The notes under the pieces: model-generated
What the model saw: the letters and a program-made list of their open reading frames with translations, nothing else
Database searches by the model: none
Told to the model about the DNA's origin: nothing
Part shown: positions 1-8,091 of the stretch, piece after piece
Layout: every line of letters begins with the position of its first letter
Numbering within the stretch: position 1 is the first letter of the stretch
DNA from: Ruminococcus sp.
GTDB taxonomy: Bacteria > Bacillota > Clostridia > Oscillospirales > Acutalibacteraceae
Length of the DNA stretch: 45,744 bases
Reading direction: 5' to 3'
Assembly: GCA_003521625.1 (NCBI GenBank)
Contig: DPHV01000038.1
Span: forward strand, 1-45,744
Translations under genes and position numbers: made by a program

Positions 1-73
1 TAGGGGAATCACCTTGACGTCCCGTTTCATAAATTGCGACGCAATTTATGAAATATGGCGAACACAGTTCGCC
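1..73. repeat. Cluster of short palindromes
   Basis: Two near-adjacent perfect inverted repeats lie here: CATAAATTGC / GCAATTTATG at 29-51 (3-base loop) and GGCGAAC / GTTCGCC at 57-73 (3-base loop). They are preceded at 1-23 by a sequence that starts TAGGGGA and ends GACGTCCC, the same ends as the palindrome at 21428-21452. No coding potential is seen. The arrangement resembles small dispersed intergenic palindromes (REP/MITE-like remnants); the element may extend left of the window. Confidence 0.5.
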
Positions 74-91
74 GCTACAATCATTAATTTT

Positions 92-112
92 ACACCGCTA
101 AATTATAGTTTA
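92..112. repeat. Single arm of a dispersed repeat
   Basis: This 21-base stretch matches 17294-17314 at 20 of 21 positions; the only difference is A versus C. At the other locus the sequence forms one arm of a perfect 20-bp inverted repeat. Here no partner arm is visible nearby, so this looks like a solo or decayed copy. Confidence 0.55.
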
Positions 113-421
113 TAAAATTATTGAAGATGCAATACTAATTTATAATAGTAAATTTTTCCTTTATTCACACACTCAACACAATGTAGTAATAAAATAGTAA
201 AAAAGGAAATAAATATTAAAAATTGTTTAAATTTGTTTTCAAAATTGTAACTTTTTGTTGCTTATGCAATCTCTATAAAAAAATTCAAGAAAAATTGTAA
301 ATAGAGGTTGATTTTTTTCTCGATTTTGTGTAATATGTATATGAGAGAGATTGTATTTTATTTAATAATTACAGTCACAGTATTACACATTATAAATTGC
401 GGAGAAAAAGAGGTAAATATC
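113..421. other. AT-rich spacer before the PucR-like regulator
   Basis: About 300 bases of very AT-rich sequence without a convincing gene. An open frame runs from 308 into the downstream gene, but its first 38 codons lack a ribosome-binding site and look unlike the family, so I treat it as leader. A weak TTGATT-17-TAATAT pair at 308-336 is the only promoter-like match and is not strong enough to call. Confidence 0.4.
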
Positions 422-1507
422 ATGTCTAACAGATTATTTCAGGGTATTGTACACCAGATGAAAGATGCAATTGACAGAACAATCGGCGTTATTGACGAAA
501 CTTCGGTTGTTATTGCATGCTCGGAGCTTGGAAAAATCGGCGAAGTAAACGAAAGCATCAACTCCGAAACTTTAAGCTCTACTGCCCCCTTTGTAATTAA
601 CGGCTATACATACAAGTCGTTTGGCAGTAACGCAAAGTATGACTATGCAGTTTTTGTACAGGGTACGGACGAATATGCACAAAAATATGCACAGCTTCTT
701 TCTGTTTCATTTGCAAGCATCAAGCAGTACTATGACGAAAAGTACGACCGTTCAAACTTTATTAAAAATGTAATTCTCGACAACATTCTTCCCGGCGACA
801 TTTACCTTAAAGCAAGAGAGCTTCATTTCAACAGCGAGGTTTCCCGTGTTTGTCTGCTTATCAAAATTGTTTCAAAGACAGATGTATCGGCTTATGACAT
901 AATTCAGAACCTTTTCCCCGACAAGTCAAAGGATTTTGTCATCAATATTAACGAGGCTGAAATTGCGCTTGTTAAAGAAATCAAGCCCGATACCGAAAGC
1001 CGTGACCTTGAAAAGCTTGCTAGCTCTATTTCCGACACACTCTCAAGTGAATTCTACACTCACTGCGTTGTCGGTATAGGCACAACTGTTACAGGCATCA
1101 AGGACCTTGCACGTTCATTTAAAGAGGCTCAGTCTGCTCTTGAGGTTGCAAAGGTATTTGACACCGAGCGCACAATCGTAAGCTACGACAACCTCGGTAT
1201 TGCACGTCTTATCTATCAGCTTCCTACAACTCTTTGTGAAATGTTCCTCAAGGAAGTTTTCAAGCGCGGCTCAATTGAAAGCCTCGATCAGGAAACTCTC
1301 TTTACAATCCAGCGTTTCTTTGAAAACAACCTCAACGTTTCCGAAACATCACGTAAGCTGTTTGTACACCGTAACACTCTTGTGTACAGACTTGAAAAAA
1401 TCAAGAAGCTTACAGGTCTTGACCTTCGTGAGTTTGAAGACGCTATTGTATTTAAGGTAGCTTTAATGGTTAAGAAGTATCTTAACGCAAGTCCCACAAA
1501 GTATTGA
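422..1507 (+). CDS. PucR/CdaR-like transcriptional regulator
   Basis: A 361-residue cytoplasmic protein. The C-terminal 60 residues (LFVHRNTLVYRLEKIKKLTG, followed by an LDLREFED-type end) are the PucR-family helix-turn-helix found in CdaR and related carbohydrate or purine regulators. The middle part resembles the degenerate GGDEF-like domain of CdaR proteins, and the N-terminus is a sensory region I do not recognise. The ATG at 422 was chosen over an upstream start at 308 because GAGGTAA precedes it at good distance and the extra 38 residues are hydrophobic, low-complexity sequence. It stands alone, with a possible terminator after it. The effector and targets cannot be read from the sequence; it may control the divergent or upstream region outside the window. 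Confidence 0.8.
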   Translation: MSNRLFQGIVHQMKDAIDRTIGVIDETSVVIACSELGKIGEVNESINSETLSSTAPFVINGYTYKSFGSNAKYDYAVFVQGTDEYAQKYAQLLSVSFASIKQYYDEKYDRSNFIKNVILDNILPGDIYLKARELHFNSEVSRVCLLIKIVSKTDVSAYDIIQNLFPDKSKDFVININEAEIALVKEIKPDTESRDLEKLASSISDTLSSEFYTHCVVGIGTTVTGIKDLARSFKEAQSALEVAKVFDTERTIVSYDNLGIARLIYQLPTTLCEMFLKEVFKRGSIESLDQETLFTIQRFFENNLNVSETSRKLFVHRNTLVYRLEKIKKLTGLDLREFEDAIVFKVALMVKKYLNASPTKY

Positions 1508-1536
1508 TAATTTTATTGAATCGTATTAACAAGTCG

Positions 1537-1572
1537 GGGTGTATATTGATATTTTTATATACGCCCTTGCTT
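1537..1572 (+). terminator. Possible terminator after the PucR-like gene
   Basis: The arms GGGTGTATA (1537-1545) and TATACGCCC (1558-1566) form a 9-bp stem with one G-T pair. It is followed by a T-rich but interrupted tract, so termination may be partial. Confidence 0.45.
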
Positions 1573-1631
1573 GTTGTTGTCACGATGTTCAGTCAGTGCC
1601 TTTTGGCACAAACCCCAAATAAGGTGAATTT

Positions 1632-2402
1632 ATGATTGATTTTGAAAATGTATCTAAAACGTATTCTAACGGTACGCATGCGCTGCACGATGTAACCTTA
1701 CATATAAATAAAGGCGAATTTGTTTTTATCGTAGGCTCTTCGGGTGCAGGTAAGAGTACGTTCTTAAAGCTGATTATGCACGAGGAAACTCCCACTTCGG
1801 GCGAAATTGTAATCAACGGCAAAAAGACTTCAAAGCTGAAGCGCAGAGAAGTGCCTTACCTTCGCCGCCATATGGGCATAGTTTTCCAGGATTTCAGACT
1901 TATTGAAAAGATGAATGTTTTTGATAATGTAGCCTTTGCAATGCGAGCAGTAGGCGAGCGTACTGCAACGATCAAAAAGAGAGTGCCTTATGTACTTGAT
2001 CTTGTCGGTCTGAAAGACAAGATGAGGGACAAGCCCAGTGAGCTTTCGGGTGGTGAGCAGCAGCGTGTAAGCCTTGCAAGAGCGCTTGTGAATAATCCCG
2101 AAATAATCATTGCCGATGAGCCCACAGGTAACGTTGACCCCGAGATGTCCCACGAAATTATTGAGCTTCTCAGTGAAATCAACGCCAAGGGTACTACTGT
2201 TCTTGTAGTAACCCACGAGCACGAGCTTGTACGTGAGTTTCACCACAGGGTAATCACAATTGACCACGGAAAGGTTATCGGAGACACAAAAGACAACAGC
2301 GTAGGTGCTCATTATTCTGATGATTACGACGGCTACTATGATTATGAAGATTATGATGATGTTCCGCAGTATCCCGATAATGCGGTTGTTCTGCCCGACT
2401 GA
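1632..2402 (+). CDS. Cell division ATP-binding protein FtsE
   Basis: A 256-residue ABC ATPase that pairs with FtsX at the division site and transmits ATP hydrolysis to periplasmic or extracellular wall hydrolases. Walker A is GSSGAGKST (residues 35-43), the signature is LSGGEQQRVSLARA, and Walker B is IIIADEPTG with the catalytic Glu. FtsE is normally about 225-230 residues. Here an extra C-terminal tail of roughly 35 residues is rich in Asp and Tyr (DDYDGYYDYEDYDD), which is unusual. AAGGTGAA precedes the ATG. ftsX follows after 36 bases and the M23 hydrolase after that, so the three genes form a classic ftsEX-hydrolase operon. Confidence 0.95.
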   Translation: MIDFENVSKTYSNGTHALHDVTLHINKGEFVFIVGSSGAGKSTFLKLIMHEETPTSGEIVINGKKTSKLKRREVPYLRRHMGIVFQDFRLIEKMNVFDNVAFAMRAVGERTATIKKRVPYVLDLVGLKDKMRDKPSELSGGEQQRVSLARALVNNPEIIIADEPTGNVDPEMSHEIIELLSEINAKGTTVLVVTHEHELVREFHHRVITIDHGKVIGDTKDNSVGAHYSDDYDGYYDYEDYDDVPQYPDNAVVLPD

Positions 2403-2438
2403 TTTGCTCGGACAAATACAGTTTGAAAGGATAATGTT

Positions 2439-3335
2439 ATGAAAGGCTTTGGCTATCTGGCGAAAGAAGGCTTGAAAAACGTATGGAGCAACCGTATAAT
2501 GAGTATCGCTTCTGTTTGCGTGCTTGTAAGCTGTCTTGTGCTTACCGGTGCGGCGGCTCTTTTTTCAATCAATGTTGCTCAGGTTGTTGAATCGGTCGGC
2601 GATTCAAACGAAACCACCGTTTATATTAAATCAGACGTATCACAGCTTGAGGCTGTTTACATAGGAAAAGATATTGAAAAGGTAAGCAATGTTTCTTCGG
2701 CTACCTTTTACTCAAAAGATGAAGCATTTAAAAAGTATAAAGAGGATCTCGGAGAGGAGCTTTTCAACAAGATTGAAGACCGCAATCCTCTTCCTGATGC
2801 CTTTATAGTGGTAATGGACGATTTGTCACAGTATGACGAAACCGTTGCCGATATTTTAAAAATTGACGGCGTTGACAGTATCAACGACCACAGAGAGCTT
2901 GCTAAAAAGCTTACCGACATCAGCAATCTTGTAAACATAATCTGCGTTGGTGTTGTTGTCGCACTTATGATAATTTCAATTTTCATCATTGCAAATACAA
3001 TCCGTGCAACTATGTATTCAAGAAGATTTGAAATCAGTATTATGAAATCAGTCGGCGCAACAAACTCTTTTGTTCGTATGCCGTTCCTCGTTGAGGGTAT
3101 GGTAATCGGCTTGATTTCCGCTGCTGTTTCAACAGCTGGAATAGCGCTTCTCTATGAAGCAGTAATGAGCGCAATCACAAGTATGATTCCGTTTACATTC
3201 ATTCCGCTCAGCAATGTTATTCTATATGTTGCTGTTGCATTTGTAATAGCAGGCGTGGTAATAGGTTTCTTCGGAAGCTTTATTTCAATTCGTAAGTATC
3301 TCAAAAAAGAAGGTAATGAAATTCTCGGATGGTAA
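2439..3335 (+). CDS. Cell division permease-like protein FtsX
   Basis: A 298-residue membrane protein with the FtsX plan: a short cytoplasmic start, a first transmembrane helix near residues 20-45, a large extracytoplasmic domain (about 50-165), then three helices around 170-195, 220-250 and 260-285. The extracellular domain is the part that contacts the hydrolase in other species. The ATG follows GAAAGGATAATGTT. It lies between ftsE and an M23 hydrolase with short gaps, so the three products should act as one wall-remodelling unit at division. Confidence 0.93.
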   Translation: MKGFGYLAKEGLKNVWSNRIMSIASVCVLVSCLVLTGAAALFSINVAQVVESVGDSNETTVYIKSDVSQLEAVYIGKDIEKVSNVSSATFYSKDEAFKKYKEDLGEELFNKIEDRNPLPDAFIVVMDDLSQYDETVADILKIDGVDSINDHRELAKKLTDISNLVNIICVGVVVALMIISIFIIANTIRATMYSRRFEISIMKSVGATNSFVRMPFLVEGMVIGLISAAVSTAGIALLYEAVMSAITSMIPFTFIPLSNVILYVAVAFVIAGVVIGFFGSFISIRKYLKKEGNEILGW

Positions 3336-3354
3336 TCCCTGAAAGGAGAAAGTA

Positions 3355-4656
3355 ATGAACAGATTAAAAAGAATTCTTTGTGCTCTTTTAAGCGTCTGCA
3401 TTATTTCAATGCCCGTTGCACTTTCCGCTGTTTCGGCAGGTGCAGAAAGTATTGATTCTATGCAGCAGCAGCTTCAGGAGCTTGAACAGAAGAATCAGGA
3501 ATATCAGGATATTCTTGATAAAACACAGTCAGATATTAACGAAAAAGAAGAATACAATAAGGCTCTTGTCAGCAAGATTGAAGTTCTCGACGACAAAATT
3601 GCTCTTACAAGAGAGTCAATAAACGACCTCAACGACAACATTGAGCAGAAGCAGAAAGATATTGACAAGGCTAATGAAGATATTGACGGTCAGCTTGATA
3701 CACTCTGCGAGCGTTTAAGAACTATCTATATGGCAGGAAACGCAAGTGATATTGAAATTATTTTCGGTGCAAAGGACTTCTCTGATTTTATCGATAAGGT
3801 TTCACTTGTTCAGACTCTTTCAAGCTATGATAAAGAGCTTATTGACGGAATCAACGTAAAGCTTGAGAAAATTACAGAACAGAAAACTGCTCTTGAAGAG
3901 GATAAAGCCGAGCTTGAAAAACAGCAGGCTTCTCTTGAAGAAGACCAGTCAGAGCTTAATGAGCTCCTTGAAGAAAACGAGGAAACGCTTCGTAATCTTT
4001 ATACATCAAATAACAACGCAAAAAATGCGCTTGAAAATGCAGCAGCTCAAAGTGCTGAACTTGAAAATCAGATAAAAGCATATTATAAAGATCAGCAGGA
4101 CAAGATTTCACAACTCGGCGGCAACAACTCGGGTAACAGCGGCAATTCGGGCAGTGGTACGTCTGACAACGGCGAAAGCAACGGCGGCGGTGGTTCATAT
4201 ACTCCCGTACAGCCCGAAACTCCGGATATTGATGTTCCGTCAGGCTCAGGCTTTGTATGGCCTGCACCCGGCTGCTATACACTTACTTCACCGTTTGGCG
4301 AGAACAGAGGTTACAGCCACGGCGGTATAGACATCGGTACACCGATGGGTACAACTATTGTAGCCGCAGAGAGCGGTACAGTAATTGCTTCGAATAACAG
4401 CTGCCCTCATAACTGGGGTAAAAACGGAAGCTGCGGCTGCGGCGGCGGTTACGGCAACTATGTATTTATTGACCACGGCAACGGCAAGCTGACTATTTAT
4501 GGTCACCTTACAAATGCAATTGTCAGCACAGGTCAGACAGTTTCCAAGGGACAGACAATCGGTTATGCCGGTTCAACTGGTAACTCAACCGGACCTCACC
4601 TCCATTTTGAATGTCAGTATTACGGCGTAAAATACGACCCAATGTCGGAATATTAA
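3355..4656 (+). CDS. Secreted coiled-coil M23 (LytM) murein hydrolase, EnvC/PcsB-like
   Basis: A 433-residue secreted protein. It has a signal peptide ending near ALSAVSAGAES, two long Glu/Lys/Gln-rich coiled-coil segments (about residues 35-110 and 160-245), a Gly/Asn/Ser linker (about 255-280), and a C-terminal LytM/M23 domain. The zinc motifs are intact: the SHGGIDIG His and Asp (His near residue 322) and the GPHLHFE pair. This suggests it is an active endopeptidase, unlike E. coli EnvC, which only activates amidases. A Cys-containing insertion (CPHNWGKNGSCGCGGG) sits inside the M23 domain. As third gene of the ftsEX unit it is the likely hydrolase controlled by FtsEX, in the role of CwlO or PcsB. 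A strong terminator follows. Confidence 0.9.
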   Translation: MNRLKRILCALLSVCIISMPVALSAVSAGAESIDSMQQQLQELEQKNQEYQDILDKTQSDINEKEEYNKALVSKIEVLDDKIALTRESINDLNDNIEQKQKDIDKANEDIDGQLDTLCERLRTIYMAGNASDIEIIFGAKDFSDFIDKVSLVQTLSSYDKELIDGINVKLEKITEQKTALEEDKAELEKQQASLEEDQSELNELLEENEETLRNLYTSNNNAKNALENAAAQSAELENQIKAYYKDQQDKISQLGGNNSGNSGNSGSGTSDNGESNGGGGSYTPVQPETPDIDVPSGSGFVWPAPGCYTLTSPFGENRGYSHGGIDIGTPMGTTIVAAESGTVIASNNSCPHNWGKNGSCGCGGGYGNYVFIDHGNGKLTIYGHLTNAIVSTGQTVSKGQTIGYAGSTGNSTGPHLHFECQYYGVKYDPMSEY

Positions 4657-4682
4657 TTGGTAATACATTAATTAATAACATC

Positions 4683-4728
4683 ACCCTCGCATATACTTAA
4701 TTAAGTATTTATGCGGGGGTATTTTTTT
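4683..4728 (+). terminator. Rho-independent terminator of the ftsEX operon
   Basis: The stem runs from ACCCTCGCATA to TATGCGGGGGT with an inner ACTTAA / TTAAGT extension, about 17 bp with one wobble and one mismatch, then a run of seven T. The T run touches the TTG start of the next gene. Confidence 0.9.
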
Positions 4729-5554
4729 GATTACATCACTTTCTATAAAGCTTCCCGAAAAGCCAAAGGGAATAAAAAAACTGTTCTATCTGATAAAAAA
4801 CGACAAAGTTGAGGTTGAAATAAAAAAGGCGAGAGGCGTCAGCGTAAAGCAACTTACATATACAAGCTACAGCGGAAAAATCAGAATTGACAAAATTGAC
4901 TGCATAATCGGTGCACAGCGAAATCATCTTTTGTGTTCTCCGACTCTGAAATTTCCCGAAAACAGTGGCTACAGGCGCTTTTCTTCAAATGCATTTTCAA
5001 AGCGGCTTTGCACCAATATGGCGCTGAGCGCAATTGAGAGCTGTGTTCGTCCCGAAACGCTGAAAATAGGAATCTATGACCCCGACGGCGACTCGCACGA
5101 TATACTGTTTCATATTCTCAAACACTGTTCCGACGTAAAGGTTGTAACAAACGATTTTAATTCATATCAGTACGAGCTTGAAAGGGCAATGGACGAACTC
5201 GGTGCTTCTGCTGTTGTCACCAAAAATATTTCCGAATTATGTGACCGCTTGTTTGTAGTTGCTCCTTGTGTAATTGAGGAAAAACTGCCGCTTAAGCAGG
5301 AAGCACTTGTGCTGACAACCGGCTGTCCAAAAGTTCCGTCAGGCGGACTCGTTTATTACAAATATCACCTGCGAATGCCAAACGGATTTGACCTGTTAAA
5401 GCCGAAAGATTTTGACGAGGAGTACTTTTGTTCTGCACTCTACACACTCGCTTCACAGTATGAGCTTGGCTCGATTGTACCTTTGTTCTGTCGAAATTAC
5501 TCCTCCTCGCAAACGGTGAAATCACTTTGTGCATATCTAAATACTAAAACCTAA
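4727..5554 (+). CDS. Hypothetical protein, TTG start
   Basis: A 275-residue protein I do not recognise. It has no signal peptide or membrane helix. The middle (about 105-150: KIGIYDPDGDSHDIL, then KVVTND) has the alternating strand-helix look of a Rossmann-type fold, and several Cys are scattered through the C-terminal half. The only start that keeps the N-terminus is TTG at 4727, inside the T-tract of the preceding terminator. GCGGGGGT, the 3' arm of that hairpin, is the only Shine-Dalgarno-like stretch. Codon usage matches the neighbours, so I believe the frame is real. An internal start cannot be excluded. It ends inside the inverted repeat at 5540-5610, just before greA. Confidence 0.6.
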   Translation: MITSLSIKLPEKPKGIKKLFYLIKNDKVEVEIKKARGVSVKQLTYTSYSGKIRIDKIDCIIGAQRNHLLCSPTLKFPENSGYRRFSSNAFSKRLCTNMALSAIESCVRPETLKIGIYDPDGDSHDILFHILKHCSDVKVVTNDFNSYQYELERAMDELGASAVVTKNISELCDRLFVVAPCVIEEKLPLKQEALVLTTGCPKVPSGGLVYYKYHLRMPNGFDLLKPKDFDEEYFCSALYTLASQYELGSIVPLFCRNYSSSQTVKSLCAYLNTKT

Positions 5555-5610
5555 TTAAAACTAAAATATGCTCAAAAATCTTATAAAGCTTTTAATCAGG
5601 TTTTAGTATA
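5540..5610. repeat. Long inverted repeat before greA
   Basis: The left arm (5541-5560) pairs with the right arm (5591-5610) at 19 or so of 20 positions around a 30-base loop. The left arm overlaps the stop codon of the upstream gene. No T-tract follows, so it is not a typical terminator. A 21-base stretch of the left arm (5540-5560) recurs exactly at 11048-11068, before the sigma-factor leader. Confidence 0.6.
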
Positions 5611-5620
5611 ATCGTTTTGC

Positions 5621-5649
5621 TTGACAATAAGTACGAAAAAGCATATAAT
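5621..5649 (+). promoter_or_regulatory. Sigma-A promoter of greA-lysS
   Basis: Perfect consensus: TTGACA at 5621-5626, 17-base spacer, TATAAT at 5644-5649. The greA start is about 52 bases downstream of the expected transcription start. Confidence 0.92.
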
Positions 5650-5707
5650 AAATCTATATGCAGTTTTTTATGCACATTAATTCCTAATATGAAAGGACGA
5701 TATAAAA

Positions 5708-6190
5708 ATGGCAGCTAAACCTACAATGCTTACTGCGGAAGGTCTTAAAAATCTTGAAGAGGAACTTGCGGAATTACAAAACGTAAAACGTAAGGAAATT
5801 GCAGAAAAAATCAAAGTAGCTCGTTCATACGGCGACTTGTCCGAGAACAGCGAATATGACGACGCCAAAAACGAACAGGCTATTATGGAGGCAAGAATTG
5901 CAACTATCGAGGCAATTCTTAAAACTGCCGTAATCATTGATGAGTCCAACACATCAACCGAGCACGTTCACCTCACGTCTGTTGTTACAATTGAGATGAT
6001 TAAAACAGGCAGACAGTGTAAGTATAAGATTGTCGGCTCCGGTTCAAACGAAACTAACCCCAGAGAGGGCAAAATCTCTGACGAGTCACCAATCGGCAAA
6101 GCTCTTATGGATAAGAGCGTAGGCGACGTTGTTGAGGTTGAAACCCCCGGCGGAGTTAAGGCAATCAAGATTATTGAAATTTCTAAATAA
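5708..6190 (+). CDS. Transcription elongation factor GreA
   Basis: A 160-residue protein with the full GreA plan: an N-terminal antiparallel coiled coil (about residues 10-75) carrying the acidic tip signature SYGDLSENSEYDDAKNEQ, and a C-terminal FKBP-like domain ending with SPIGKALMDKSVGDVVEVETP. It binds the RNA polymerase secondary channel and stimulates cleavage of backtracked RNA. AAAGGACG precedes the ATG. lysS follows 69 bases later with only a weak hairpin (CGGAAATA / TATTTCCG near 6203-6231) between them, so they are probably co-transcribed from the consensus promoter at 5621. Confidence 0.96.
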   Translation: MAAKPTMLTAEGLKNLEEELAELQNVKRKEIAEKIKVARSYGDLSENSEYDDAKNEQAIMEARIATIEAILKTAVIIDESNTSTEHVHLTSVVTIEMIKTGRQCKYKIVGSGSNETNPREGKISDESPIGKALMDKSVGDVVEVETPGGVKAIKIIEISK

Positions 6191-6259
6191 GAATTAAATT
6201 AGCGGAAATATGCCGTAAGGTTTATTTCCGTTTGATTTGCAAATGAAGGGAATGTTAAT

Positions 6260-7744
6260 ATGAGTCAGAAGCCCCAGCAGGCTAATACAAGCGATGTAAT
6301 CAAGGTAAGGTATGAAAAGCTTGACGCACTCAGAGAAGCAGGCAGAGATCCGTTTGTAATCACAACAAGCGACCGTGACACACTTACCGAAACGATAAAG
6401 AATAATTTTGAAGAATACGAAAACAAGGACGTCTGCGTTGCAGGCAGACTGCTTTCAAAGCGTGGCAAGGGCAAGGTTTCCTTTATGGACTTGCACGACC
6501 GCAGCGGCAAAATTCAGATTTTTGCAAAGTTTGACGATTTGGGCGAAGAAGAATACGGCTTCCTCAAAAAGTGGGACATCGGCGATATTGTCGAGGTGAA
6601 AGGCTTTGTTTTCAAAACACAGATGGGCGAGATTTCCGTTCACGCAAAAGAAGTTAAGCTTCTTTCAAAGTCACTCAAACCGCTCCCCGAAAAGTATCAC
6701 GGACTTACGAACACTGACCTCCGTTATCGTCAGCGTTACGTTGACCTCATTATGAATCCCGAGGTTAAGGATACATTTGTAAAGCGTTCGAAAATCATCA
6801 GCAGTATCCGCAGATACCTTGATTCACAGGGCTTTATGGAGGTAGAAACTCCTATGCTCGTTGCAAATGCAGGCGGCGCATCGGCTCGTCCGTTTGAAAC
6901 TCACTTCAATGCGCTTGATGAGGACTTAAAGCTCCGTATTTCTCTTGAGCTTTACTTAAAGCGCCTTATCGTTGGCGGACTTGAAAAGGTTTACGAAATC
7001 GGCAGAGTATTCCGCAACGAGGGTGTTGACACAAGACACAACCCCGAGTTTACTCTTATGGAGCTTTATCAGGCTTATACCGACTATAACGGTATGATGG
7101 ATTTGACCGAAAATCTTTACCGCCACGTTGCGCAGGAGGTTCTCGGCACAACCAAAATCACATATAACGGCGTTGAGATGGATTTAGGCAAGCCGTTTGA
7201 GAGAATTACAATGCTTGACGCAGTCAAGAAGTATTCTGGCGTTGACTTCAATGAAATCCACTCTGACGAAGAGGCAAAGGCTATAGCCAAGGAAAAGGGC
7301 GTTGAATTTGAGGACAGACACAAGAAGGGCGATATTCTTAACCTGTTCTTCGAGGAATTTGCCGAGGAGCATATGATTCAGCCAACATTTGTAATGGATC
7401 ACCCGATTGAGATTTCACCGCTCACAAAGAAAAAGCCCGAAAACCCCGACTACGTAGAGCGTTTCGAGTTCTTTATGAACGGTTGGGAAATGGCAAACGC
7501 TTATTCCGAGCTTAACGACCCGATTGACCAGAGGGAGCGTTTCAAGGCACAGGAGGAACAACTCGCACAGGGCGACGAGGAAGCGAACACAACCGACGAG
7601 GACTTCCTCAACGCACTCGAAATCGGTATGCCCCCGACAGGCGGCATAGGCTTCGGTATCGACAGAATGACAATGCTCCTCACCGACTCCGCCGCAATCC
7701 GTGACGTTCTCCTGTTCCCGACAATGAAGAGCTTGGATAAATAA
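6260..7744 (+). CDS. Lysyl-tRNA synthetase, class II
   Basis: A 494-residue class IIb synthetase of usual bacterial length. It has an N-terminal OB-fold anticodon-binding domain (about 55-160: VCVAGRLLSKRGKGKVSFMD), motif 1 near FMEVETPML, motif 2 at RVFRNEGVDTRHNPEFT, and motif 3 at GIGFGIDRMTMLLT. It charges tRNA-Lys. AAGGGAATGTTAAT precedes the ATG. It follows greA and ends before a terminator. No T-box or other leader is seen in the gap from greA. Confidence 0.97.
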   Translation: MSQKPQQANTSDVIKVRYEKLDALREAGRDPFVITTSDRDTLTETIKNNFEEYENKDVCVAGRLLSKRGKGKVSFMDLHDRSGKIQIFAKFDDLGEEEYGFLKKWDIGDIVEVKGFVFKTQMGEISVHAKEVKLLSKSLKPLPEKYHGLTNTDLRYRQRYVDLIMNPEVKDTFVKRSKIISSIRRYLDSQGFMEVETPMLVANAGGASARPFETHFNALDEDLKLRISLELYLKRLIVGGLEKVYEIGRVFRNEGVDTRHNPEFTLMELYQAYTDYNGMMDLTENLYRHVAQEVLGTTKITYNGVEMDLGKPFERITMLDAVKKYSGVDFNEIHSDEEAKAIAKEKGVEFEDRHKKGDILNLFFEEFAEEHMIQPTFVMDHPIEISPLTKKKPENPDYVERFEFFMNGWEMANAYSELNDPIDQRERFKAQEEQLAQGDEEANTTDEDFLNALEIGMPPTGGIGFGIDRMTMLLTDSAAIRDVLLFPTMKSLDK

Positions 7745-7798
7745 ATTACTTAAAATTTAAAACTGCTCGACTATGCGCAAGATTTGTGCGGAGCATTC

Positions 7799-7843
7799 AA
7801 GGCTTAGGAGGCTTGTCCTTACTAAGCCTTTATAATTTTTAAT
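7799..7843 (+). terminator. Terminator of greA-lysS
   Basis: The arms AAGGCTTAG (7799-7807) and CTAAGCCTT (7822-7830) form a perfect 9-bp stem with a 14-base loop, followed by a T-rich stretch. Confidence 0.75.
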
Positions 7844-7922
7844 ACTTTTTGAAATGGCAATTTATTCTAAATACCAAAAATTCACTTTTTCTCCTTTATT
7901 TAGCTAAAAACAGAAAAAATAC

Positions 7923-8048
7923 AAAAATTATGCACCCAAATCAAGAAATTGTTTGTTTATATTAATAGAAGTGCTTCAGAATACAAAAGAGAGAGTATTG
8001 AAGGACAAGTTTTTGTTGAAACGGAAATATGTAAATGTTTCAATATAA
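7923..8048 (+). promoter_or_regulatory. Duplicated sigma-factor leader with 16-codon remnant
   Basis: About 100 bases here align with the leader and first codons of the sigma-factor gene (11071-11178). Shared blocks include TGCACCCAAATCAA, TATTAATAGAAG-y-GCTTCA, AAAAGAGAG and GTATTGAAGGACAA. The frame from the TTG at 7998 reads MKDKFLLKRKYVNVSI and stops at 8048. Its first codons match the sigma gene (MKDKLLLKLKK), and many differences are silent or conservative. I infer that a second copy of the sigma locus start was placed here, leaving its promoter in front of the CotH gene. It could also act as an upstream reading frame. The rest of 7844-8091 is AT-rich and holds nothing else I can identify. 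Confidence 0.7.
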
Positions 8049-8091
8049 TGCTAAATATGCACAAACGTCTATTTTTAAAGGAGAGGTTAAA

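Noticed and set aside
308..421. N-terminal extension of the PucR-like regulator
   Set aside because: It has no ribosome site and is hydrophobic low-complexity sequence; the ATG at 422 has a good site and family-like length.
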